DNA of 9,420 nt from Alphaproteobacteria bacterium (GCA_017452115.1 JAFTNB010000070.1:1-9420), one strand, 5' to 3'; positions 1 to 7,603 are shown, numbered from the stretch's first letter. A program made the numbers and translations. Notes: generated from the letters alone by a model not told the origin.

Positions 1-123
1 AAAGCAATAATCACTTGATATACACCAATCAGTGATTTTTATTCCGCCTAATCCTTTTTTATATCTTTGCCACTTTTCCATCAAATCAGGAATACTTTTA
101 GTCAAATTCGTTTTTTTATCCAT
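1..123 (-). CDS. N-terminal part of an unrecognised protein, cut by window edge
   Basis: A leftward reading frame opens with ATG at 123-121 and runs 41 codons without a stop to the window edge, so only the N-terminus is seen. It begins MDKKTNLTKSIPDLMEKWQR and continues through a Lys/Gly-rich turn to ITDWCISSDYCF. An AAAGG ribosome-binding site lies about 11 bases upstream of the ATG. A possible promoter sits at 156-183. The N-terminus looks soluble: no signal peptide or membrane segment is visible. I do not recognise the family and infer no function. It is divergent from the membrane-protein gene at 308. Confidence 0.6.
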   Translation of the reverse strand, partial: MDKKTNLTKSIPDLMEKWQRYKKGLGGIKITDWCISSDYCF

Positions 124-155
124 AATATTTCTAACCTTTGATTGAATATCTTATA

Positions 156-183
156 AAAATATCACAATAAAATAGTAAGGCAA
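156..183 (-). promoter_or_regulatory. Possible sigma-70 promoter for the leftward gene at 1-123
   Basis: On the minus strand, TTGCCT (183-178) is followed after 16 bases by TATTTT (161-156). Each hexamer matches the sigma-70 consensus at 4 of 6 positions. Transcription would start near 148, giving a leader of about 25 bases before the ATG at 123. The surroundings are very AT-rich, so chance matches are common and this is a weak call. Confidence 0.3.
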
Positions 184-220
184 CAGTTTTAGATTCTTAT
201 TGAAATATAAGAACTTTTAC

Positions 221-291
221 TTTAGGCTTTTATTATTACTAACGAAATAAGTTGGATGGCACTATGCCTGGAACGAAAACTGAAGCCTAAA
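221..291 (+). repeat. Inverted repeat framing a structured leader upstream of the 308 gene
   Basis: TTTAGGCTT (221-229) is exactly complementary to AAGCCTAAA (283-291), leaving a 53-base interior. Inside is a small GGC/GCC hairpin (258-260 with 266-268). Just upstream, TTCTTAT (194-200) pairs with ATAAGAA (207-213) across a 6-base loop. Transcribed rightward, this would form a folded 5' leader ending about 16 bases before the ATG of the membrane-protein gene. I recognise no known riboswitch or RNA family, and a DNA-level operator is equally possible. Confidence 0.35.
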
Positions 292-307
292 AATTGGAAT
301 TACAATA

Positions 308-949
308 ATGAATAGATGTGATGAATTACAGGGTTTAATACAAGAAGGATATAATTTGAAAGCTTCTGCATATTTAGAATGGCTTCCTAATATTTGGGGA
401 CAGATGACACAAGTTCCTGTAATAGATAAAGCTGAATTAATTAAATGGAATACAAAAATAGATTTATTTTTTCAGAAAACAAATAGTCCTATCAGAAATT
501 TAAGAAGGAATGAGTTTCCAGATCATAATATCGTCCAATATATGGATATAAAATTGAAACGTATGGAAGGATTACTAGAATCTTGGAAAAATGAAGATAC
601 TTCGCCCAACAAGAATACAGTTGTAGAAAATAAAGATACAACAACGCATAAGGCCAAAATTTCTAAAAAGAAATCTAACAAAAAAAAGAAAAAAGTTGTT
701 CGCTCTACTCCCCCTAATATTAAAGTCAATATACAAGCCATTCAAGCACCAGAATTGAAGACACAGGCAATTAGCTCCATTATAAAGATTATCACCACAG
801 TTGCAGTCACATTTATCAGCGGAGGGGCAATTTACTACTTTACCTATATACATGTAGATAATAACAATTCCGTTCAACAACAAAATCAAATTAATGATCA
901 AAAAACTATTGTTAATATCAATATAGAAAATAAAGGAACTATGAAATAG
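308..949 (+). CDS. Unrecognised single-pass membrane protein with Lys-rich linker
   Basis: This 213-residue protein has GGAAT at 296-300 as a modest ribosome-binding site before the ATG. Residues 1-95 look alpha-helical and soluble, with conserved-looking Trp residues (25, 30, 47, 93). Residues 100-135 form a polar, very Lys-rich linker, including a KKKSNKKKKK run near 120-129. One hydrophobic segment follows at about 157-181 (ISSIIKIITTVAVTFISGG). The short tail (182-213) is rich in Asn and Gln. No signal peptide is seen. By the positive-inside rule the basic linker suggests a cytoplasmic N-terminus with the N/Q-rich tail outside. Composition and layout recall small accessory-region membrane proteins, some of them effectors in defence loci, but I recognise no named family and assign no function. 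It converges on the recombinase gene and shares its terminator hairpin. Confidence 0.8.
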   Translation: MNRCDELQGLIQEGYNLKASAYLEWLPNIWGQMTQVPVIDKAELIKWNTKIDLFFQKTNSPIRNLRRNEFPDHNIVQYMDIKLKRMEGLLESWKNEDTSPNKNTVVENKDTTTHKAKISKKKSNKKKKKVVRSTPPNIKVNIQAIQAPELKTQAISSIIKIITTVAVTFISGGAIYYFTYIHVDNNNSVQQQNQINDQKTIVNINIENKGTMK

Positions 950-965
950 CTTTTATAGTTCCTTT
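932..965. terminator. Bidirectional hairpin terminator between convergent genes
   Basis: AAAGGAACTAT (932-942) is exactly complementary to ATAGTTCCTTT (955-965). The stem extends inward through a G-U and three A-T pairs to 946/951, giving about 15 pairs around a TAGC loop. The hairpin contains the stop codon of the membrane-protein gene (947-949). Read leftward, a T-rich stretch (TTATTTTC) follows the stem, fitting termination of the recombinase gene. Read rightward the T tract is short (TTTC), so that direction is weaker. Confidence 0.6.
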
Positions 966-982
966 CTAAATATAAAATTAAT

Positions 983-1591
983 CTAAGTTTCTTGAAATGG
1001 AGTAATAATTTGCTCTTGTATATATCTATGTAAGGTTGGCCAAGTGCATCCCATAAGTCTGGCAATTTCTGCTTTTGAAACTTTTTTATCTAAAAGCTCT
1101 TTGATTTTATTATGTTTCTTTTGCAATTTTTTATATGTTGTTCCGTATGGCCTACCCAAGTGTTTTCCTTCGTCTTTTAAGCGTCGCAAAGAATTTTTCG
1201 TCCTATCAGAAATAAGTTGACGTTCTATTTCACTGGCAAGGCTAAATGCAAAAGCAAGAACTTTGCTCTGAATATCTGCTCCTAATCTGTAATTTTCCTT
1301 TAATGTCCAAATTTGACATTCTTTTTCAAGGCAATTCTGTAAAATTCCCATAACTTCAAGTAAATTACGCCCTAGGCGTGAAAGTTCCGTTGCTATGAGG
1401 ATGTCGCCCTTTTGAAGTTTCTTTAAAATTTTTCCTAGTTTTCGTTCATTTAGAGGCTTCCGGGAAGAAATAACTTCCTCAATCCATTTATCAATTGTCA
1501 AATTATTCTTATCAATAAATGTTTGTATTTCGTGTTTTTGATTGGAAACTTGTTGGTGATCCGTTGAAATTCTGCAATATCCGTAAATCAT
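983..1591 (-). CDS. Serine site-specific recombinase (DNA invertase/resolvase family, Mpi-like)
   Basis: A 202-residue small serine recombinase that cuts and rejoins DNA at short inverted or direct sites through a phosphoserine intermediate. The N-terminal catalytic domain starts MIYGYCRIST, with Arg7 and nucleophile Ser9, and carries the conserved ELSRLGRN block (69-76; Arg72, Arg75). The long dimerisation helix follows (about 103-135, including DIQSKVLAFAFSLASEIER), then a GRPYG linker (146-150) and a C-terminal helix-turn-helix (about 163-190) that reads DNA. Length and the YRLG-DIQSKVLAFAF region resemble Mpi, the Bacteroides fragilis invertase that flips capsule promoters; this is from memory, not a search. 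The ATG at 1591-1589 is chosen because AAAGGA (1603-1598) lies 6 bases away; a TTG at 1597 touches that site directly and is unlikely. The gene runs divergently from the glycan operon, with an inverted-repeat-bounded segment between them that is its probable target. Confidence 0.94.
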   Translation of the reverse strand: MIYGYCRISTDHQQVSNQKHEIQTFIDKNNLTIDKWIEEVISSRKPLNERKLGKILKKLQKGDILIATELSRLGRNLLEVMGILQNCLEKECQIWTLKENYRLGADIQSKVLAFAFSLASEIERQLISDRTKNSLRRLKDEGKHLGRPYGTTYKKLQKKHNKIKELLDKKVSKAEIARLMGCTWPTLHRYIQEQIITPFQET

Positions 1592-1643
1592 AATCAATCC
1601 TTTGTAATTACATGAGTATTTATCAAAGATTGACTATATAAAT

Positions 1644-1657
1644 TAGACCACCGTTTA
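1644..1657 (+). repeat. Left inverted repeat of putative invertible segment
   Basis: TAGACCACCGTTTA matches the reverse complement of 1788-1801 at 13 of 14 positions, with an uninterrupted 11 bp core (1647-1657). It lies 52 bp upstream of the recombinase start. Length and spacing suit a crossover site for a small serine invertase. Confidence 0.65.
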
Positions 1658-1787
1658 GATTTTATATTTTATGGCAAGGTTACTTTAGTAGAACATAAAA
1701 ATCAACAATATTATTCAAATATAGACAATTAATGCGTTTAGCCTCTGATTGAATACACTAAAATATCTTTTAATAAAAGACTCTCCA

Positions 1788-1801
1788 TAAACGGTGGTTT
1801 A
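1788..1801 (-). repeat. Right inverted repeat, overlapping SD and start of the first GT gene
   Basis: TAAACGGTGGTTTA is the partner of 1644-1657. It includes GGTGG (1793-1797), the only plausible ribosome-binding site for the glycosyltransferase gene, and touches its first ATG (1801). Because both repeat copies carry the GGTGG core, inversion would leave the ribosome-binding site intact and change only what lies upstream. Confidence 0.65.
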
Positions 1802-2820
1802 TGAATATGAGACGAGACAAACAGATACCTAATATTTCAGTTATTATGCCTGTATATAATACAAGAGAAGAATACTTGAGAGAAGCGGTTGAGAGTATAT
1901 TAAAACAAAGTTATACTAATTTTGAACTTATTATTGTTGATGATTGTTCCGACGAATACATCGCAAATATAATCTCATCATATAGTGATAATAGAATCAA
2001 ATATTTCAGGTTACCAACAAATCAAGGTGCTGCTGCAGCTAGAAATTTGGCAATATCCAAAGCTTCCGGAGAATATTTGGCCTTTATGGATTCTGATGAT
2101 ATTTCATTGTCGGAACGTTTTTCAAAACAAATTCTCTTTTTTAAAGATCACCCAGAAATTGGCTGTCTTGGAACAAAAGTTCAGGTTATTGGTGAAGATA
2201 GTAATGGAACGGAATTTCCCAAACCTACCGAACATTCCGAAATTGAAAATTTTTTAGTTTTTAATGGATGTGTTTTTTGCCAATCAAGCGTTATGTTGAA
2301 AAAAGAAATATTAGATAAAAACAATATAACATATCAAAGTGAGTATGTTCCAGCCGAAGACTACGCCTTGTGGCTTAGCTTAGTAGGAAAAACAAAATTT
2401 GCTGTATTAGATGAAAAACTCGTATTTTACCGTTTTTATGCAGAAAATATATCACACCGACAAAAAGAATTACAGCAACAAAAGTGTGTTGAAGCACAAT
2501 TTTCATCTTTAGAAAGATACTGTAACATCAGTAATTTAAACAAAGATATATGGTTTAAGTTTCTCAAAGGAATTGCTTTATCTTCTGAAGAATTTATTCA
2601 TTTAAACAATAATTTAGAGACAATCATTCAGTCTCTTTTTACCAAAGGATATAACCAAAAGGCCATTTGCTCATTATTCAAAAGAAAATTGAAAAAAATG
2701 TTTTACCACTCGCATGGGATATCGACTCAATGGAGATTACTAACATCTCCACTCAATAAAACACTGAGAATTCCTTTAGCATGGCGGTTATTTTGTTTTA
2801 TTACGAGAGGACTTTTATAA
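1801..2820 (+). CDS. GT2-family glycosyltransferase
   Basis: A 339-residue family 2 glycosyltransferase, predicted to transfer a sugar from a nucleotide-sugar donor to a glycan acceptor at the cytoplasmic face of the membrane. The GT-A fold is clear: ISVIMPVYN (12-20), VDDCS (46-50) for nucleotide binding, [10 protein letters not shown] (76-85), the metal-binding DSDD (97-100), and an AEDYALWL block (185-192) with the likely catalytic Asp187. The C-terminal third (about 225-339) is helical and basic and probably binds acceptor or membrane; no convincing transmembrane helix is seen. Two ATGs are possible, 1801 and 1807. The GGTGG at 1793-1797 is 3 bases from the first and 9 from the second, so 1807 (337 residues) may be the true start. 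It is the first gene of the operon, directly downstream of the putative invertible segment, and its stop overlaps the next start by one base. Donor and acceptor cannot be read from sequence; UDP-xylose is suggested only by its neighbours. Confidence 0.92.
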   Translation: MNMRRDKQIPNISVIMPVYNTREEYLREAVESILKQSYTNFELIIVDDCSDEYIANIISSYSDNRIKYFRLPTNQGAAAARNLAISKASGEYLAFMDSDDISLSERFSKQILFFKDHPEIGCLGTKVQVIGEDSNGTEFPKPTEHSEIENFLVFNGCVFCQSSVMLKKEILDKNNITYQSEYVPAEDYALWLSLVGKTKFAVLDEKLVFYRFYAENISHRQKELQQQKCVEAQFSSLERYCNISNLNKDIWFKFLKGIALSSEEFIHLNNNLETIIQSLFTKGYNQKAICSLFKRKLKKMFYHSHGISTQWRLLTSPLNKTLRIPLAWRLFCFITRGLL

Positions 2821-3785
2821 TGAAGACAATATTAGTAACTGGTGGAACAGGGTTTCTTGGTTCCAATTTATGCCTTCGTCTTATTAACGAAGGAAATCGC
2901 GTTATATGCGTAGATAACAATTACACAGGACGATTAAGCAATATCAGCTCAATATTTAGTCATCCTAAGTTTCGTTTTATTGAATACGATATCTGTGAGC
3001 CATTGAATGTTACTGATGAAAAAATTGACCAAATCTATAATATGGCTTGTCCGGCTTCTCCTCCTGCATATCAAGGGAAGCACTCTATTCAAACAACAAA
3101 AACTTGTGTTCTCGGTGCTATTAACATATTGGAATTGGCTAAAGCACATAATGCAACTGTTTTGCAAACCTCTACTTCTGAAATTTATGGAGAACCATTA
3201 GTTCATACACAGATAGAAACTTATCGAGGCAATGTCAATCCGATTGGTATCCGGGCTTGTTATGACGAAGGGAAACGTTGTGCAGAAAGCCTATTTTTCG
3301 ATTATTACCGCCACGAAGGTGTTGATATTAAGGTTATTCGTATTTTCAATACTTATGGTCCCAATATGGATCCTAACGACGGCCGAGTAGTTTCAAACTT
3401 TATTTGTCAAGCCCTTTCAGGACAAGACATTACCATTTATGGTGACGGGCATCAAACGCGTTCTTTTTGTTATGTTGATGATTTAATTGAAGCCATAATT
3501 AGAATGATGAATTCTCCCAAAGGCTTTGTTGGTCCGGTTAATACTGGCAATCCGGGCGAATTTACCATCAAAGAGTTGGCAGAAATGGTAGTTTCTAAAA
3601 TTGGAGGAAAATCAAAGATTATTTATAAGGATTTGCCTTCTGATGATCCGACACAACGCCGTCCCGATATAACTTTAGCTAAGACACAATTGGGTTGGGA
3701 ACCTAAAATTAAGCTAGATGAAGGCTTAGACAAGACAATTGAATATTTCAAAACACAAATCAATCTTTTTAAGAAAGTAGGATAG
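2820..3785 (+). CDS. uxs: UDP-glucuronate decarboxylase (UDP-xylose synthase)
   Basis: A 321-residue NAD-dependent extended short-chain dehydrogenase/reductase that decarboxylates UDP-glucuronic acid to UDP-xylose. Features in order: Rossmann motif GGTGFLGS (8-15), the NMACPASPP signature (74-82), STSEIYG (118-124) with the conserved Glu121, the catalytic pair Tyr148/Lys152 in ACYDEGKR, then NTYGPNM with DGRVVSNFI (188-196), RSFCYVDD (214-221), and QRRPDI (279-284) with the arginine region that contacts the substrate. The ACYDEGKR and DGRVVSNFI signatures separate it from GalE and RmlB. Length is normal for bacterial UXS. The ATG at 2820 is used because it matches the family N-terminus (MKTILVTGG), overlaps the previous stop as TAATG, and is preceded by GAGAGGA; an upstream in-frame ATG (2781) would add 13 unrelated residues inside the preceding gene. 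It works directly after the dehydrogenase encoded next. Confidence 0.94.
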   Translation: MKTILVTGGTGFLGSNLCLRLINEGNRVICVDNNYTGRLSNISSIFSHPKFRFIEYDICEPLNVTDEKIDQIYNMACPASPPAYQGKHSIQTTKTCVLGAINILELAKAHNATVLQTSTSEIYGEPLVHTQIETYRGNVNPIGIRACYDEGKRCAESLFFDYYRHEGVDIKVIRIFNTYGPNMDPNDGRVVSNFICQALSGQDITIYGDGHQTRSFCYVDDLIEAIIRMMNSPKGFVGPVNTGNPGEFTIKELAEMVVSKIGGKSKIIYKDLPSDDPTQRRPDITLAKTQLGWEPKIKLDEGLDKTIEYFKTQINLFKKVG

Positions 3786-3786
3786 A

Positions 3787-5085
3787 ATGAAAGTCGGAAT
3801 TATCGGAACTGGCTATGTAGGCTTACCGACAGGTGTTGGACTGGCTGAACTTGGCAATCAAGTTGTCTGCATAGACAGAGAACCTAGAAAAATAGAAGCA
3901 TTACAAGCAGGAAAAATTACTTTATATGAAAACGGATTAGAAGAGCTGTTTCATAAGAATGTTAAAGAAGGTCGTCTGCATTTTACAACATCTATGAAAG
4001 AAGGTGTTTCAGGCGCTGATTTGGTTATTATTGCGGTAGGAACACCCCCGCACCCAGTGACCAAAGAAGCTGATATGAAATATATTCATGCTGCTGCAAC
4101 TGAGCTGGCCGAATATTTGACTGACTATACGGTTGTTGCCACAAAATCCACGGTTCCGGTTGGAACTGGAGATGTTGTCGAAGGCTTAATCAGCAAGAAA
4201 AATCCTGATGCTGACTTTGATGTTGTTTCCTTACCTGAATTTTTACGTGAAGGATTTGCTGTTTATGACTTCTTTCATCCAGATAGAATTGTTGTCGGAG
4301 CAAATACGGAAAAAGCGCGTAATGTCATTAAAGAGCTTTACAAACCGTTTGAAGGCAAAACCAATATGTTGTTTGTTAAGCGTCGTTCTAGCGAGACAAT
4401 CAAATACGCATCAAACGCCTTTTTGGCCATCAAAATTCATTACATTAATGAAATGGCAAACTTTTGTGAAAAAACAGGAGCAGATATTACCGAAGTTGCT
4501 CAAGGAATGGGATTAGACACTCGTATTGGTAATCGCTTCTTGAATCCAGGTCCCGGTTACGGTGGAAGTTGTTTTCCTAAAGATACAATGGCTATGGCTT
4601 ATATGGCACGCCAAAATGATGTTGATATGACATTGATTAAAGCAGCAATTGATGGCAATACCAAGCGTAAGCAACAAATGGCCGAAAGAATCTTAGAATC
4701 TGTTAAAAGCATTGAAAATCCAAAGATTGCTGTTCTGGGGTTGGCATTCAAAGATGGAACAGACGATTGCCGTGAAAGTCCGGCAATGGAGATTATCGGT
4801 AATCTGTTAGAAGTTAATGCTAATATTACCGCATACGATCCCAAAGCTATGGAAACATCCAAACTCTTGATTGGTGATAAAATCAAATATGCCGAGAATA
4901 TGTATAACACGTTAAAAGATGCGGATGTTTTAGCAATTTTAACGGAGTGGCAGGAATTCAAAACTCTTGATTTGCAAAAAGTAGCCTCGTTAATGCGCAA
5001 TAAGAACATTGTAGATTGCCGTAATCTTATAAATGCCGACGAAGCTAAAAATAATGGTTTTAAGTATATGGGGATTGGAAAATGA
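3787..5085 (+). CDS. ugd: UDP-glucose 6-dehydrogenase
   Basis: A 432-residue enzyme that oxidises UDP-glucose to UDP-glucuronate in two NAD-dependent steps; its product is the substrate of the decarboxylase encoded just upstream. The N-terminal NAD domain has GTGYVG (7-12) and Asp30. STVPVGT (121-127) and the LPEFLREG block (149-156) are typical of the family. Lys206 lies in ETIKYASN, and the catalytic Cys262 lies in GPGYGGSCFPKDT (255-267). The C-terminal UDP-binding domain includes LGLAFKDGTDDCRESPA. Length is typical. AGGATAG just before the ATG serves as ribosome-binding site; the gene starts one base after the previous stop, and its TGA overlaps the next ATG as ATGA. The same activity can feed capsules and other glucuronate-derived sugars, but the adjacent decarboxylase points to UDP-xylose here. 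Confidence 0.96.
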   Translation: MKVGIIGTGYVGLPTGVGLAELGNQVVCIDREPRKIEALQAGKITLYENGLEELFHKNVKEGRLHFTTSMKEGVSGADLVIIAVGTPPHPVTKEADMKYIHAAATELAEYLTDYTVVATKSTVPVGTGDVVEGLISKKNPDADFDVVSLPEFLREGFAVYDFFHPDRIVVGANTEKARNVIKELYKPFEGKTNMLFVKRRSSETIKYASNAFLAIKIHYINEMANFCEKTGADITEVAQGMGLDTRIGNRFLNPGPGYGGSCFPKDTMAMAYMARQNDVDMTLIKAAIDGNTKRKQQMAERILESVKSIENPKIAVLGLAFKDGTDDCRESPAMEIIGNLLEVNANITAYDPKAMETSKLLIGDKIKYAENMYNTLKDADVLAILTEWQEFKTLDLQKVASLMRNKNIVDCRNLINADEAKNNGFKYMGIGK

Positions 5086-7163
5086 ATAACACTACGATAT
5101 CAGTAATTATGCCTGTTTACAATTCAGCATTATATTTACGGCCTTGTTTAGACAGCATAATCAACCAAACACTTACAGATTTCGAATTTATTTGCATAAA
5201 TGATGGTTCAACAGATAATAGTTTGAATATTTTAACAGAATATGCCAGTAAAGACACAAGATTAAAAATTCTTAATAAAAAGAATTCAGAAGCTGCTGAT
5301 TGTCGCAATTTAGGATTATCTAAAGCTATCGGAAAATATTGTATTTTTTTAGATTCCGATGATTTATTCTCTCCATATTTGCTAGAAAAATTATACTCAC
5401 AAATTTACAAAGCAGATGCAGACATATGTTTTTGCGATTATTCTGTACTATCAAATGGCAATAAATCTAGAGTCCAAACCGATTTTAGAGCTCAAAACCC
5501 ATTTATCCCTAGCGATGAATTAAACCAAATTTTTCAAATTACACACCCAGTTTGTTGGAATAAGCTATATAAAACAGAGTTTTTAAAGAAACATCAACTT
5601 CAATTTTTGAATCAATCATCATCAAATGATATTTCTTTTGTATACTCTTCCCTAGTTTTAGCATCTAGTATTACATTTATTTCGGAAGCTTTGATAGAAT
5701 ATAGATTTAATAATATTAATTCTATTACATCAAATATGAATAACAAAATTTCTAATGTTTTTAGTGCATACAATAAATTATTTCAAATAATAGCCAAACA
5801 ACCCCAACCTGAAAATTATTTTGAAAGTTTTTATACTAGTTTAAATGATGTTCTATCATATTATTGTTGTAATCCGCAAAATAAACTCAAAATTCCATTA
5901 GATTATTCTTTTCTTAAAAATAAGAAATTTTCAAAATTTTTACATCAAAAAGAAACTAATCTTAATATATTAAATGCAATTTTATACCAACGCCCTTTAA
6001 TTAGTATCGTTGTTCCTGTATATAATGCTGAAACTTATTTAGTTGAAGCGTTGGATTCATTACTAGTTCAGACACAGCATAACATCGAAATCCTTTGCAT
6101 TAATGATGGCTCTAAGGATCATTCGTTGGAAATTTTGCAAAATTATGCTCGTAAAGATAAAAGAATAAAAGTATTCGAACAACAAAACTCCGGACCTGCT
6201 AAAGCTCGAAATACAGGGTTAGCCAATGCCACAGGAGTATATCTCATGTTTTGTGATGCTGATGATTGGTATGAACCCAACATGTGTCAAGAAATGTTAT
6301 CTTCGTTAATTTTGCATAAAACAGATTTTGTTATGTGTAATTGCAATATAATAGAACAAACACCAGAACATCATCGTGATATAGGATGTATTAATTATCA
6401 CTATTTAAATATGAAAGGTTTTATATCCCTCAATCAGTATAATAAACAAGCTATTTCTGTTGTATTATGGAATAAGATATTTAAAATAGAAACGATAAAG
6501 AAATACATGTTTAACTTTCCATCTGGTTATGAAATGGATGATGACGCATTTATTTTTCAATACTTATCTATTTCTAATACGGTTTATGGTCTTGATAAAA
6601 AATTATATAATTATCGCTTACTCAGCAACTCTATTATGGGGAAATTATATTCCAAACAAACATTATATAGGGTCTATGATGTTATTAAAATATTTGCCTT
6701 CTGCATAGAAGCATTCAAAAGAAATAATTTATTCAATGATAAAAAATGGTTTCTAAGGATAATTCAATCAAAAGTCAATTGGGCTTTATCATTGTTAAAC
6801 TATCAAGGAAAATATGAATTCTTAAAACAGCTTAGAGAAAATGTCTTACATTTTTATGATAAAAAGGATTTAAAAGAATTTCCTTTATTACTCTTATGCT
6901 CCAAAAAGAAATATGCAAAAGCACTAGAATTATTAACTAAAACAAAAAAGGTTAAATTTTTTGGCATTACAGTGTTCAAAAAGAAAAAATCTCAATTAAA
7001 GACCAAATATTATGTTTTGGGGATTAAAATTTTTTCAAAGAGAGCATCTATTAAACAATATTTAGATTATAAATTTTATGAATTAGCAAGTGATTTACAA
7101 GGAAAAACAACATATTTAGACACACAAATCTCTCAAATAAAATCCATCATAGAAAAGGCATAA
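5082..7163 (+). CDS. Two-domain GT2-family glycosyltransferase
   Basis: A 693-residue protein with two tandem family 2 glycosyltransferase domains. Domain 1 (about 6-215) has [16 protein letters not shown] (39-45), DCRNLGL (73-79), DSDD (91-94), and Asp183 in an SNDISF block as likely base. Domain 2 (about 306-515) has ISIVVPVYN, INDGSKD (340-346), KARNTGL (374-380), DADD (392-395), and an EMDDDAF block (484-490). All metal- and nucleotide-binding residues appear present in both, so two transfers or a repeating unit are possible, as in two-domain glycan synthases. The C-terminal part carries two related hydrophobic-basic motifs, FFGITVFKKKK (626-636) and VLGIKIFSKR (645-654), then a helical, possibly coiled-coil tail; such motifs recur at the ends of glycosyltransferases and may attach to membrane. 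The start overlaps the dehydrogenase stop (ATGA), with GGGATTGGAAA upstream. Sugar specificity is unknown. Gene composition is more AT-rich than the two sugar-nucleotide genes, as is common for exchanged glycosyltransferase genes. Confidence 0.92.
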   Translation: MNNTTISVIMPVYNSALYLRPCLDSIINQTLTDFEFICINDGSTDNSLNILTEYASKDTRLKILNKKNSEAADCRNLGLSKAIGKYCIFLDSDDLFSPYLLEKLYSQIYKADADICFCDYSVLSNGNKSRVQTDFRAQNPFIPSDELNQIFQITHPVCWNKLYKTEFLKKHQLQFLNQSSSNDISFVYSSLVLASSITFISEALIEYRFNNINSITSNMNNKISNVFSAYNKLFQIIAKQPQPENYFESFYTSLNDVLSYYCCNPQNKLKIPLDYSFLKNKKFSKFLHQKETNLNILNAILYQRPLISIVVPVYNAETYLVEALDSLLVQTQHNIEILCINDGSKDHSLEILQNYARKDKRIKVFEQQNSGPAKARNTGLANATGVYLMFCDADDWYEPNMCQEMLSSLILHKTDFVMCNCNIIEQTPEHHRDIGCINYHYLNMKGFISLNQYNKQAISVVLWNKIFKIETIKKYMFNFPSGYEMDDDAFIFQYLSISNTVYGLDKKLYNYRLLSNSIMGKLYSKQTLYRVYDVIKIFAFCIEAFKRNNLFNDKKWFLRIIQSKVNWALSLLNYQGKYEFLKQLRENVLHFYDKKDLKEFPLLLLCSKKKYAKALELLTKTKKVKFFGITVFKKKKSQLKTKYYVLGIKIFSKRASIKQYLDYKFYELASDLQGKTTYLDTQISQIKSIIEKA

Positions 7164-7217
7164 CAAATTGGGAGCAGGATATTTAACTCATAATTAAAAC
7201 AAATGAAAGGAAACCTC

Positions 7218-7583
7218 ATGATATCTACTGAATGTTCAATACGACAACTAGTGAATGAAATATTAGATGAAAAAGTTGATAATTGTAAATAAGAATGGGA
7301 AGATTGGTGTATAGGTACAAGTTACGAAGGCGATTGGAGTATCTTTTGCAATACACTAGAACAAATTAAAGAAAAAGGTATTGATGGAATTATCAAGGAT
7401 TATCCTAAGATAGAAAGTTATAATAAATTAAAAAATATTTGTATCTATACACATGAGTGGAATGGGGATGAGGATGCGGAAGGAAATGCTCCGAATCCAA
7501 AATATAGAGCTCTAAAAGACGATATAACACAATGGTTAGATACTTATTTCCAAAATTTATTACAAGATCAACAAGACAATTAA
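7218..7583 (+). pseudogene. Small unrecognised gene interrupted by one in-frame stop
   Basis: A good AAAGGA site (7206-7211) sits 6 bases before ATG 7218. The frame reads 24 codons, meets TAA at 7290-7292, then continues open for 96 further codons to TAA at 7581-7583. If the stop is ignored, a 121-residue acidic protein results, rich in Trp, Asp and Glu (for example EWEDWCIGTSYEGDWSIF after the stop and ITQWLDTYFQNLL near the end). One C-to-T change (CAA to TAA) would explain the break. No in-frame ATG follows the stop closely enough to restart translation. The family is not recognised. It lies 54 bp after the large glycosyltransferase gene and is followed by the strong terminator, so it is probably the operon's last cistron. 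A sequencing error is an alternative. Confidence 0.6.
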
Positions 7584-7603
7584 GGAAAACGATTTCAAAT
7601 ATT

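Larger units (their letters stand above)
1644..1801. promoter_or_regulatory. Putative phase-variable invertible promoter segment
   Basis: A 130 bp AT-rich, gene-free interior (1658-1787) is bounded by inverted repeats and sits between a divergent serine recombinase and the first gene of the glycan operon. No other promoter region for the operon is visible. In the present orientation weak rightward promoter matches exist: TTTAGC (1737-1742) with TAAAAT (1759-1764) at 16 bp spacing, and TTGAAT (1749-1754) with TAATAA (1771-1776) at 16 bp. The opposite strand has only equally weak candidates, so I cannot say whether the sequenced orientation is ON or OFF. The layout parallels invertible capsule promoters of Bacteroides and the fim switch; the function is inferred. 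Confidence 0.6.

Noticed and set aside
523..901. Leftward frames opposite the membrane-protein gene
   Set aside because: Their hydrophobic and Phe-rich runs are the antisense of the Lys-rich linker; no independent signals.
983..1597. TTG at 1597 as the recombinase start
   Set aside because: The AAAGGA site directly abuts it with no spacer, while the ATG at 1591 has a 6-base spacer and gives the family's usual N-terminus.
1644..1801. Inverted repeat read as a transcription terminator
   Set aside because: The 130 bp interior is far too long for a terminator loop and no T run follows.
2781..2819. Upstream ATG for the UDP-xylose synthase
   Set aside because: The added 13 residues precede the Rossmann start with no family match and lie wholly within the preceding gene; the ATG at 2820 fits the operon overlap.
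4599..5009. 136-codon leftward frame inside the UDP-glucose dehydrogenase gene
   Set aside because: Antisense shadow of a clearly conserved gene, with no recognisable protein features.
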